Source: Sacculina carcini
Taxonomy: Eukaryota; Arthropoda; Thecostraca; Sacculinidae
Assembly: GCA_916048095.2 (NCBI GenBank)
Contig: OU696585.1
Coordinates: 6,049,460 to 6,113,459 of the forward strand
Reading direction: 5' to 3'
DNA length: 64,000 bases
Program-made: the position numbers and the translations under genes
Notes under the pieces: generated by a model
Seen by the model: only the letters and a program-made list of their open reading frames with translations
Told to the model about the DNA's origin: nothing
Database searches by the model: none
Shown: piece by piece, positions 30,815-39,238 of the stretch
Layout of the letters: the number at the start of each line of letters is the position of its first letter
How positions within the stretch are numbered: position 1 is the stretch's first letter

Positions 30815-32390
30815 ACCATACAAACGTGTGCCGGCGCCAGCAACAACGTCAGCAGTCAACGGGAGCAAACCGGCGACAGCGACCGTCGGATCAACAGCAG
30901 CAACAGAGGAGGCGGCCAACACACCAGCGGCAGACCAATGGCGAGAGACACACACCACCCTCACACTCACAATCACCACAATCAGAAACACCACCTTTGA
31001 GTCCACCAACACCACCACCTCACGTAATATCCCCACGCCCACCACTCCTTCCCACACCACCACTCCTTCGCACACCACCGCTTCTTCCCACACCACTGTT
31101 TCTTCCCACTCTAGCACTCCCACTATCAAAACTGCAAGCGACACTGCCACGAGACCAGCATCGTCCGTCTCGCCGCCGCGCGGTCGCTGGACAGCAGCCG
31201 ACCCCGCTGCACCGCCAGCGTCACCGCGGTCATACCTGGCGGCGCTCATCGGGTCAATCTCCCCCTCGCCCCCGCCGCGACTGCCGTCTTCATCTTCACC
31301 ATCATCATCACCTTCGTCATCATCGTCATCCTCTTCGCCATCATCACCACGACCATCATCGTCGCAATCGTCCTCGTCATCGTCGTCATCTTCTTCCTCA
31401 CCAGCATTACAGATACAATCTCAACATTCTCCATCAACACCACCAGCACGAACACATCACCACACGTCGCCGGCAAACAATGTCGGCAACGCTCCGCGTG
31501 CTTCCGGCGTGCCATCGTCGAGACCGGCGCGCCGGCAGAAACGACAACCACAACAGGTGAGCGCAACCAGGGGGAGTCAGTCGCAGCAGCGAGCGTCGGT
31601 GCCGCCCACACACAGACCACACAACAACCACCATACAAGAAACACCACAAACAGACCACACAACAGCCACCACACAAGAAGCACCACAAACACGCACACG
31701 AACACACTCCCTCGCACGTCCACGCCCTCATCACACTCAACACTGACACCCAACAACACCCGACAACACACATTCATTACACCCAACAGGTATGCGCTGC
31801 TGTCTCAATCTGATGACAACAGTGCATCACCATCAGCCTCACAACAAAACCACACAAGCCAAATCACTTCAACTGGGCGGCGCCGGGTTGTTGGAGAGCA
31901 GTCAAATGGACCCACACACCAACACCGAAACAATCACACATCACTACAGAACACGCTCACCCAGTTCCACGAACCACTCACACAAATAAACTGTAACACA
32001 CCATTCTGCATACTTGACATACTCATTAACACACTTACACAGCAAGCACGGGACCTCAGCGGCCTCAACACACGACACCAAAACCACCCAAGACAAAACA
32101 CGAACACCCACACAAACAATCATACACACACGCACACCGCACAATTCAGCCACCACACAGAACACCACGACCACAGACAGATGTGGCGCAGCCCACCATA
32201 TGATCCGGTAGTTGCAGCGAAAATTCAATGCGACTACCGGACCGGCAAGGCTGTCGTTTACAGACAGCTGGTGGGTGAGACAACACCACCATGTGACATT
32301 GAGCCCTTGGTGGTAGGCAGGCATTTCTGTGGCGAGACTGCCTCGTCGCCGAGATGGTCTGACCCGCCCAACGTCCGTGCCAGACATTAG
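30741..32390 (+). pseudogene. Long Utopia-like N-terminal region: zinc finger, Ser/Thr/His-rich linker, pre-RT segment
   Basis: This is the only copy in which the finger-plus-proline segment continues toward the RT. The 30522-32390 frame has a poly-Ser run (31285-31400), arginine-rich patches and Thr/His-rich repeats. It then has a segment typical of the region just before R2/NeSL RTs (AAKIQCDYRTGKAVVYRQLV followed by PPCDIEPL). The frame ends at TAG 32388-32390, and the RT follows in another frame. The zinc finger is in a third frame, so at least two frameshifts exist. It also shows where copies 1-3 are truncated: they share TCGCCGAGATGGTCTGAC. Confidence 0.6.
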
Positions 32391-33126
32391 ACCTACACCA
32401 ACAACCACACTATCACAACCCATCACAACCGCTGAGATCCAGCGCAGAATAAACAACACACAAAACACAACACCGGGTCCGGATGGGTTGAGGTATTCAG
32501 ACTGGAAACGCCTCGATCCTGACTGCTCAATCCTCACAGCCATGTTTAATGCATGCCGACTGACTGGGAGGACTCCCACCGCGTGGAAGTCTTCTCGAAC
32601 CATCCTTCTACACAAGGGTGGTGACCCCCAAGAGCTGAAGAGCTGGCGACCGATCGCTCTTGGCAACACAATCGCCAAGCTCTACGCGGGTATTTGGGCC
32701 GATCGCCTCTCACACTAGGCTGAAACACACAACATCCTCACACACTCACAAAAAGGTTTCCGTCCCTTCGATGGCGTGCTGGAACACAACTTTGTGGTAC
32801 AGTCTGCCATCGCCAGGGCTCGGAAATCCAACACATCGACACACATCACGTTTATTGACATAAAAAACGCATTCGGCTCTGTATCACACGCACTCCTGTG
32901 GGAGACACTCAGCTTGCTGGGTGTCCCCACAGACACACTTTCAATCATCACAGACATATACACCAACAGCACCACAACATTCACCACACAACGAGGTGTA
33001 TCGGCTCCCATCCCACAAATTGGAGGTGTCAGACAGGGATGTCCGCTCAGTGGTATTCTCTTTGCCTTCGCAATGGAGCCACTGCTGCGGAGCTTGACCG
33101 AGGCAGGCGTTGAACATCTCGCCTTT
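32329..33126 (+). pseudogene. Utopia-like RT fragment, copy 4, lost before FADD
   Basis: It runs from LTRPTSVPDIRPTPTTT through PGPDG and motif A to motif B, then stops at LAF (about 33125) where other sequence is joined. The catalytic FADD is missing. It carries the same TAG nonsense codon (32716-32718) as copy 3. Confidence 0.7.
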
Positions 33127-33333
33127 TCTCGTCACCGCGGTCATACCTGGCGACGCTCATCGGGTCAATCTCCCCCTCGCCCCCGCCGCGCCCGCCGCGA
33201 CTGCCGTCTTCATCTTCACCATCATCATCACCTTCGTCATCATCGTCATCCTCTTCGCCATCATCGTCGCAATCGTACTCGTCATCGTCGTCATCTTCTT
33301 CCTCACCAGCATTACCGATACTATCTCAACATT

Positions 33334-34192
33334 CTCAACACACATACCCCGCTCAGCACGCACCACATGGCAACCGACAAAACCGACCATATTTCTAGAT
33401 GCACTCATCCCTGAATTGGTACAAGCCCACTTACTGCGACCAACATCAGCCAGACACGGTCCAGTCTTCAGATTATTTGCAATTGCTAAACCTAACGGCA
33501 CAGCCCGCATACTATACGACCTGTCTCCGTTAACTGCATGTTTAGCACACTATTCCATCAAGCTCCCTCGCCCCACGGTGTGTATGCAACACCTGGCGGC
33601 TCATCCGGAATGGCGAATGATTAAATTTGACCTGAGACACGGCTCCTTCCAGCTCCCCTTGCACGCCGGCCTATCCGCGCTGCTTAACGTGTCATATTGG
33701 GGGAAGGTATATCAATGGACAAGATTACCAATGGGCCTGGCCTCAGCTCCTGCGCTTATGCAGACGGTCACATCAGCCATCGCCAACGCATTACAGCAAC
33801 ACCTAGACATTCAGTGTGTGGCCTACCTCGACAATTTTCTCGCGGTAGGCCCCATACACAAGCTCACTCAAGTTCAACCACTGCTTAACAAATGGAAAAT
33901 CCAACTGAACGCGGCCAAATGCTGTTGGACACCCATAACAACCATCGACTTCCTCGGATTCCGGCTACACCAAGGTCCACAGGTGATCAACCCCACGACG
34001 AAGCAGCAGCTACGGCACGCCTGCCAACTGGCGCCAACTCAGCCCTTCGTCTTGCGGCGACGACTCGCCGGCTACATCTCGTTCCTGTGTAGGACTATGC
34101 GGCTACCCACGACCTACGCAGCTCTGGCGTTATATCAACCGTCTTTTGCTCTTACACAAGCTGCCGTCTTACACAAGCTGCGCCAATGTTAG
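33334..34192 (+). pseudogene. Reverse transcriptase of the compact retroelement, copy A
   Basis: The reading frame 33110-34192 enters the RT at about residue 76. Motifs: GPVFRLFAIAKPNGTARILY (fingers), MIKFDLRHGSFQLPLH (motif A, catalytic Asp present), WTRLPMGLASAPALMQTV (motif B), CVAYLDNFLAVGP (YxDD position, second Asp replaced by Asn) and TTIDFLGFRLHQGPQV (motif E region). The RT is of the LTR/DIRS/pararetrovirus type with an RNase H behind it, not LINE-type. Joined at its 5' end to a Ser-rich Utopia stretch. Copy B has the same YxDN. Confidence 0.65.
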
Positions 34193-34668
34193 CAAACATA
34201 CAACCAGTACAGCCTGCACCGACCATTGACTGCATCGTCGCCACGGACGCCTCACAACGAGCTCTCGGTTTGGAAACACCATCACAAACATGGACACAAC
34301 CGCATGACAACAGCCCGCACATCTACGAAGCAGAACAGCGAGCAGCCCTCTGGGGCTTAGCCGCTGCCTTCCTCAGCGGGTACAACATGCCACTCATTCT
34401 GACGGACAACGTTGGTGTCCTTTTCAACCTAAGCCGACGACGAGTAAGTCCCGCGCTACTGCCTTTTGTCAACAGGTTCGCCTTCCAACGACCATTCCGC
34501 ATGGCATACGTCCCGACAGCTTGGAACCCGGCTGACGCCCCGTCACGACACCTAACAACTACGCCACTCAGTGGCGATAGGCCGTTGGCCCGCCAACGGA
34601 GTGGCGTCAGTCGAGTTCCAGAGCTAGAGCGTGTCAGACGGTCATGCGGAAAATGGCACCCGCCTTGA
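34186..34668 (+). CDS. RNase H domain of the compact retroelement, copy A
   Basis: IDCIVATDASQRALGLE (first Asp), HIYEAEQRAALWGLAA (Glu), MPLILTDNVGVLFNLSRRR (Asp) and VPTAWNPADAPSR (last Asp) give all four RNase H catalytic residues. The frame overlaps the end of the RT frame, so RT and RNase H are in different frames in both copies. The NPADAPSR end is a feature of retroelements whose RNase H closes the polyprotein. No integrase or tyrosine recombinase follows. Confidence 0.7.
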   Translation: MLANIQPVQPAPTIDCIVATDASQRALGLETPSQTWTQPHDNSPHIYEAEQRAALWGLAAAFLSGYNMPLILTDNVGVLFNLSRRRVSPALLPFVNRFAFQRPFRMAYVPTAWNPADAPSRHLTTTPLSGDRPLARQRSGVSRVPELERVRRSCGKWHPP

Positions 34669-34729
34669 TTGCAAGCAATACCTGCAATTTCATCACACTA
34701 CACTTGTTTACACACCTCATATTGATGTA

Positions 34730-36120
34730 CAGGGTGACACAAAAAAAACAGAGCTCATAAAAAGTTGAATAATTTCCGCAATATTCAAGTAATTCTGTTA
34801 TTTGTTTCAGATCATTAAGAAGACGGATTGATCTAAGAGTCTACCACGTGTGAGCTTCGAGATGCCTTGGACTACAGAGCAAAAGACATTTGCAGTTGAG
34901 ACATATTTTCGGCTGAAGTCTTTCCGGGAAACGCAATTGCGATTCAAAGACCATTTCAATTGTCGTGAATTTCCTGTCAGCTCAGTGATCTGCGGATGGG
35001 TTAAAAAATTCAGAACCCATGGGACTGTGAATAACCTCAATGCAAAAGACAAAAACAGACAATCACACTCTGGGCGACCAAAATCATCACGGACACAAGA
35101 CAATGTTGCTGCAGTCAGAGACTCTGTTGTCCGCAGCCCAAGAAAGTCTGTGCGTCGGCGAAGTCAAGAGCTTGGCATCAACCGGGAGTCTGTAAGAAGA
35201 ATTTTGATCTCAGATCTCCATCTTTATCCCTACAGGATTCAAATCAAGCACAAGCTCACAGCTGACGACATGAGGAAGCGAGTAACCATGTGCCAGTGGT
35301 TTTCAGACAAGATTGTCGATGAACCGGACTTTCTCGACAACATGTGGTTTTCAGACGAGGCCCACTTTCTGCTGTCTGGGCACGATAACTCTAAGAATAA
35401 CATCTTCTGGGGCAGCACACTCCCTGACCACTGCCTGCAAAGGCCCTTGCACTCTGTCAAGTGTACTGTCTGGGTGGCCATTTCAACTCATGGCATTATC
35501 GGGCCATTCTGGTTTGAGGACGATGACGAGCGGCCCTTGACTGTGAACACGGAGCGCTACATCCAGGTCCTGCGCAAGTTCTGGGTAGCACTTGGCCGGC
35601 GTAGAGGCATTGACAGAGCCCTCCAGTGGTTTCAACAGGACGGAGCCACCCCTCACACCTCCAATGAATCCCTGGAGTGGCTGCAGCAGCGCTTCGATGA
35701 CCGACTCATCAGCCGCAGGTGCAACCCGGAGTGGTCACCGCACTCACCAGACCTGAACCCCCCAGACTTCTACCTGTGGGGTTACCTCAAGGACAGGGTG
35801 TATGAGCACAACCCCCAGACCATCCCTCACCTCAAAGCAGCCATCACAGCAGCCATCAGAGCCATCCCGAGAGAGGAGTGCAGGAGGGTCATTGAGAACT
35901 TTGCCAGGCGAATCCAAGTCTGCCTGCAGCGCCGGGGCGCGCATCTGGAGCATATCTTTGAGCGGCTGTAGAACAACGAGTTTTTGTTGTACAGAATTGA
36001 GACTTTGCAGATGTTGGCTACATAGGTTGTACATATTTCCATAGAATTTTTGTTTCAAACTGAATAAAATTTCAGGAGTTATAAGACTTTTAGTGAGCTC
36101 TGTTTTTTTGTGTCACCCTG
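34730..36120 (+). mobile_element. Mariner/Tc1-superfamily transposon (DD41D, rosa-like), TA target duplication, intact
   Basis: Terminal repeats CAGGGTGACACAAAAAAA and TTTTTTTGTGTCACCCTG are flanked by TA (34728-34729, 36121-36122). Length is 1391 bp. The second copy on the opposite strand at 55184-56574 has exactly the same length. The insertion is in the 3' UTR of retroelement copy A. Confidence 0.92.
34850..35971 (+). CDS. Mariner-like transposase, 373 codons, intact
   Basis: The likely ATG is at 34862 (MPWTTEQKTFAVETYF). An N-terminal helix-turn-helix region is followed by a basic linker (HSGRPKSSRTQDN) and a second HTH-like segment (LGINRESVRRIL). Catalytic residues: NMWFSDEAHFLLSG, WFQQDGATPHT and SPHSPDLNPPDFYLWGYLKD. 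Counting to the Asp in NPPD gives 41 residues between the second and third Asp, i.e. DD41D, as in the rosa group. The whole frame is open. Confidence 0.88.
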   Translation: MSFEMPWTTEQKTFAVETYFRLKSFRETQLRFKDHFNCREFPVSSVICGWVKKFRTHGTVNNLNAKDKNRQSHSGRPKSSRTQDNVAAVRDSVVRSPRKSVRRRSQELGINRESVRRILISDLHLYPYRIQIKHKLTADDMRKRVTMCQWFSDKIVDEPDFLDNMWFSDEAHFLLSGHDNSKNNIFWGSTLPDHCLQRPLHSVKCTVWVAISTHGIIGPFWFEDDDERPLTVNTERYIQVLRKFWVALGRRRGIDRALQWFQQDGATPHTSNESLEWLQQRFDDRLISRRCNPEWSPHSPDLNPPDFYLWGYLKDRVYEHNPQTIPHLKAAITAAIRAIPREECRRVIENFARRIQVCLQRRGAHLEHIFERL

Positions 36121-36372
36121 TACCACGTGCATAACGTTTTGATGCCTATGTCTTACATTTCCATTTCTGCCTATGCTTTGCATTGTTCGAACGTTTTACT
36201 GTTTTCTCGCATACTTGTACATGAAATCCGTTGTTGGCCACATGGGCCCAGAAATAAAAGCCTGGAATAAAAAAATAAATACCACGGCTCGACCACGAGT
36301 CGAGTTCCAGAGCTAGAGCGTGTCAGACGTCACGCTCCGCCTCACATCGCTACACACACAGGAACACCTGTA

Positions 36373-36996
36373 GTGTGTGCGCTCTCTTCGCCCCCAGACA
36401 TGCCGGGTGGAGAGTTTGGCGGGACGTCGGGCACGCACATTCCTCTTGGAGGTGCGAGCGCGAGCGCCACGGCCACGTCGCCAATTGCCGCCGCGCCATC
36501 ACGTTCTTCACCGTTGCCGCCGCCAACGCCAACCACGCAGCGGGCACGGGCCAAGCCGCCGGCTTGGGCCGCGGCACTTACGGATAAGATAGACTTGGTA
36601 ATGAGCCGGCTCCAACTGGAGTCGCGCGTGCCACTACCAAATCGAGCAAGTCGACCAGCAACGGCCGACGACATCCCGGGTCTCGCGGACGACCACGACG
36701 ATCCCGACGACGCCGACGACCGGCCATTTGCTCAACAGGTGAGACAAGCTGACGCCGCCAGCGATATCTCTTTGGCATCGACGCTGCCCACCAGTGACGC
36801 TGTGCGTCAATGGTCACGCCGTCTCCAAGAGTACGTGGACGCGAACAGACCCAAGCTCAAGCAGAGAAACTTACACGAATACCGTGCATCCTCAATCTGG
36901 CTCGGCTATACGACCAGCTACCGACAGACGAGCAACACTGGTACAAAGCCCGTCTACAGACTCTTCTCACAGCGGCGTTGTACGGTTGGGAAGTAG
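36373..36996 (+). pseudogene. Gag-like N-terminal region of the compact retroelement, copy B (first frame)
   Basis: A Pro/Ala/Ser/Thr-rich start (MPGGEFGGTSGTHIPLGG from 36400) is followed by a helical segment (PAWAAALTDKIDLVMSRLQL), an acidic stretch rich in Asp (DDHDDPDDADD) and DAVRQWSRRLQEYVDANRPK. The sequence shifts to the next frame at about 36870 (EKLTRIPCILNLARLYDQLP). No zinc knuckle. The order (disordered, helical, then RT) is like a gag, but no family was recognised. Confidence 0.45.
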
Positions 36997-38360
36997 CCAT
37001 CCGTAGTGAACAGTCCGATGAGGCACGTCTCCTCAACCTCAACGCCGCAGAACACCACCTTCAGCAGCAACAACAACAGGTCCGCACGAGACGCTTCGCT
37101 CCACTCCGACGACACCGATCTGCCACACGCCGCCTCCCGATGGGACGCGGCCGAGGACTTAAACCAAGCCGGGCCGACAGTAGTCCGGTATGGGACTTCC
37201 TGGCTGAGCTCGCGCCAATGGCCGACGCTCGGCCGGATTGCCAGCCAGATACTTCTCTGCTGCGCCTCACACCATCCGCCTCATCGCCGCGGCATTATAC
37301 ATCATTGCAAAACATTACGCCTTGCTGGCTCGACCAGCTTCTAGACACGTCCTTCTCTGAAGACGCTGTGCACGCTGCGGCCGACGCTCTCGACATGCTC
37401 GCGCCTGATGACATACCCATGCCTAATGACGCCCGTGACCGTGCTGTCACGGACCACGGCGTCATCTTTTCAATGCAGTGGCATGAGCAACAAACGACGG
37501 CAAACCAACAGACACCTCAACCTACTTCGCCAAGCACCATCAACGATACAGCGGATGAAGCTTCCCTGCTACCGTGCTTGCGGCCAACGACTGCTCGACA
37601 ATGGCGACAGCTCACGCTACCGGACATGGCCAATCTGCACCCGATGCCAGCTCAACCACACTATCCACCACAGGTACGCAATATGCTCACACACGGGCTA
37701 CGAACACACATACCCCGCTCAGCACGCACCACATGGCAACCGACAAAACCGACCAGATTTCTAGATGCACTCATCCCTGAATTGGTACAAGCCCACTTAC
37801 TGCGACCAACATCAGCCAGACACGGTCCAGTCTTCAGATTATTTGCAATTGCTAAACCTAACGGCACAGCCCGCACACTATACGACCTGTCTCCGTTAAC
37901 TGCATGTTTAGCACACTATTCCATCAAGCTCCCTCGCCCCACGGTGTGTATGCAACACCTGGCGGCTCATCCGGAATGGCGAATGATTAAATTTGACCTG
38001 AGACACGGCTTCTTCCAGCTCCCCTTGCACGCTGGCCTATCCGCACTGCTTAACGTGTCATATCGAGGGAAGGTATATCAATGGACAAGATTAACAATGG
38101 GCCTGGCCTCAGCTCCTGCGCTTATGCAGACGGTCACATCAGCCATCGCCAACGCATTAGAGCAACACCTAGACATTCAGTGTGTGGCCTACGTCGACAA
38201 TTTTCTCGCGGTAGGCCCCATACACAAGCTCACTCAAGTTCAACCACTGCTTAACAAATGGAAAATCCAACTGAACGCGGCCAAATGCTGTTGGACACCC
38301 ATAACAACCATCGACTTCCTCGGATTCCGGCTACACCAAGGTCCACAGGTGACGATAGGA
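36870..38360 (+). pseudogene. Gag-like C-terminus and reverse transcriptase of the compact retroelement, copy B
   Basis: One open frame runs from a helical gag-like part through an Arg-rich, Gln-rich stretch (HLQQQQQQVRTRRFAPLRRH) and PMGRGRGLKPSRADSSPVWD into the RT. RT motifs: LFAIAKPNGTARTLYDLSPL, MIKFDLRHGFFQLPLH (motif A), WTRLTMGLASAPALM (motif B), CVAYVDNFLAVGP (YxDN) and TTIDFLGFRLHQGP. Just after this an insertion near 38350 (GTGACGATAGGAC, absent in copy A) shifts the frame. The shared Asn in YxDN with copy A shows it was in the parent element. Confidence 0.65.
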
Positions 38361-38427
38361 CATCAACCCCACGACGAAGCAGCAGCTACGGCACGCCTGC
38401 CAACTGGCGCCAACTCAGCCCTTCGTC

Positions 38428-39024
38428 TTGCGGCAACGACTCGCCGGCTACATCTCGTTCCTGTGTAGGACTATGCGGCCACCCACGACCTACGCAGCTC
38501 TGGCATTATATCAACCGCACCGTCTTGCACAAGCTGCGCCAATGTTAGCAAACATACAACCGGTTCAGCCTGCACCGACCATTGACTGCATCGTCGCCAC
38601 GGACGCCTCACAACGAGCTCTCGGTTTGGCAACACCATCACAAACATGGACACAACCGCATGACAACAGCCCGCACATCTACGAAGCAGAACAGCGAGCA
38701 GCCCTCTGGGGCTTAGCCGCTGCCTTCCTCAGCGGGTACAACATGCCACTCATTCTGACGGACAACGTTGGTGTCCTTTTCAACCTAAGCCGGCGACGAG
38801 TAAGTCCCGCGCTACTGCCTTTTGTCAACAGGTTCGCCTTCCAACGACCATTCCGCATGACATACGTCCCGACAGCTTGGAACCCGGCTGACGCCCCGTC
38901 ACGACACCGAACAACTACGCCACTCAGTGGCGATAGACCGTTGGCCCGCCAACGGAGTGGCGTCAGTCGAGTTCCAGAGCTAGAGCGTGTCAGACGGTCA
39001 TGCGGAAGATGGCACCCGCCTTGA
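38428..39024 (+). CDS. RT tail and RNase H of the compact retroelement, copy B
   Basis: RLAGYISFLCRTMRPPTTYA is the end of the RT connection. Then come IDCIVATDASQRALGLA, HIYEAEQRAALWGL, LILTDNVGVLFNLSRRR and VPTAWNPADAPSR, which supply the four acidic residues of RNase H. The frame ends at TGA 39022-39024. The conserved hairpin region and 31-nt repeat lie inside the last 40 codons. Confidence 0.7.
   Translation: MRQRLAGYISFLCRTMRPPTTYAALALYQPHRLAQAAPMLANIQPVQPAPTIDCIVATDASQRALGLATPSQTWTQPHDNSPHIYEAEQRAALWGLAAAFLSGYNMPLILTDNVGVLFNLSRRRVSPALLPFVNRFAFQRPFRMTYVPTAWNPADAPSRHRTTTPLSGDRPLARQRSGVSRVPELERVRRSCGRWHPP
38917..38996 (+). promoter_or_regulatory. Two-hairpin region followed by the 31-nt repeat (copy B; same in copy A at 34561-34640)
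   Basis: ACGCCACT (38917-38924) can pair with the adjacent AGTGGCG. It can also pair, over 8 bp, with the distal AGTGGCGT (38956-38963). Between them CCGTTGGCCCGCCAACGG (38938-38955) forms a 7-bp hairpin with a 4-nt loop. The 31-nt repeat begins three bases later, at 38966. Copy A has the same arrangement with one base change outside the stems. A possible RNA switch or packaging/priming structure; function is inference. Confidence 0.5.
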
Positions 39025-39238
39025 TTGCAAGCAATACCTGCAATTTCATCACACTACACTTGTTTACACACCTCGTATTGGTGTACCACGTGCATAACGT
39101 TTTGATGCCCATGTCTTACATTTCCATTTCTGCCTATGCTTTGCATTGTTCGAATGTTTTACTGTCTTGCATGCTTGTACATGAAATCCGTTGTTGGCCA
39201 CATGGGCCCAGAAATAAAAGCCTGGAATGATAAAAAAT

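Larger units (their letters stand above)
29355..33333 (+). repeat. Chimeric tandem array, unit 3 and its extended mosaic end
   Basis: It repeats the hAT 3' end (to 29737), the U2 piece (29738-29756), the RT fragment and the zinc-finger segment. Unlike units 1 and 2, it then continues at about 31128 into a long Ser/Thr/His-rich stretch, a further Utopia-like segment and a fourth RT fragment (32380-33126). That RT breaks off before its catalytic FADD. It joins a second copy of the CTCATCGGGTCAATCTCC...CATCATCATCACC Ser-rich region (33127-33333), then the retroelement RT from 33334. Confidence 0.85.
33334..36272 (+). mobile_element. Compact RT/RNase H retroelement, copy A, 5'-truncated
   Basis: From ACACATACCCCGCTCAGC onward this matches copy B (37705 on). 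It spans the RT, RNase H, the 31-nt repeat (34610-34640), the 3' untranslated region and the AATAAA signal (36253-36258), and ends in an A-rich tail. Its 5' part was replaced by Utopia-derived sequence. A mariner-like element sits in the 3' UTR (34730-36120); removing it in comparison with copy B gives continuous matching sequence. Confidence 0.75.
36273..39238 (+). mobile_element. Compact RT/RNase H retroelement, copy B, near full length
   Basis: It begins near the 31-nt repeat GTCGAGTTCCAGAGC... (36299-36329) and carries a gag-like region, RT and RNase H. A second copy of the same 31-nt repeat lies at 38966-38996. Then come about 215 bp of 3' UTR with AATAAA (39213-39218) and an A-rich end that abuts a Polinton-type polymerase gene. 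It directly follows the A-rich tail of copy A. Total about 2.9 kb. No integrase, tyrosine recombinase, chromodomain or endonuclease was seen. Confidence 0.7.

Noticed and set aside
33334..39024. Endogenous hepadnavirus copy
   Set aside because: RNase H end and lack of integrase are suggestive, but the gag-like region, the YxDN motif and the absence of other viral features do not support it; a DIRS-type origin is equally possible.
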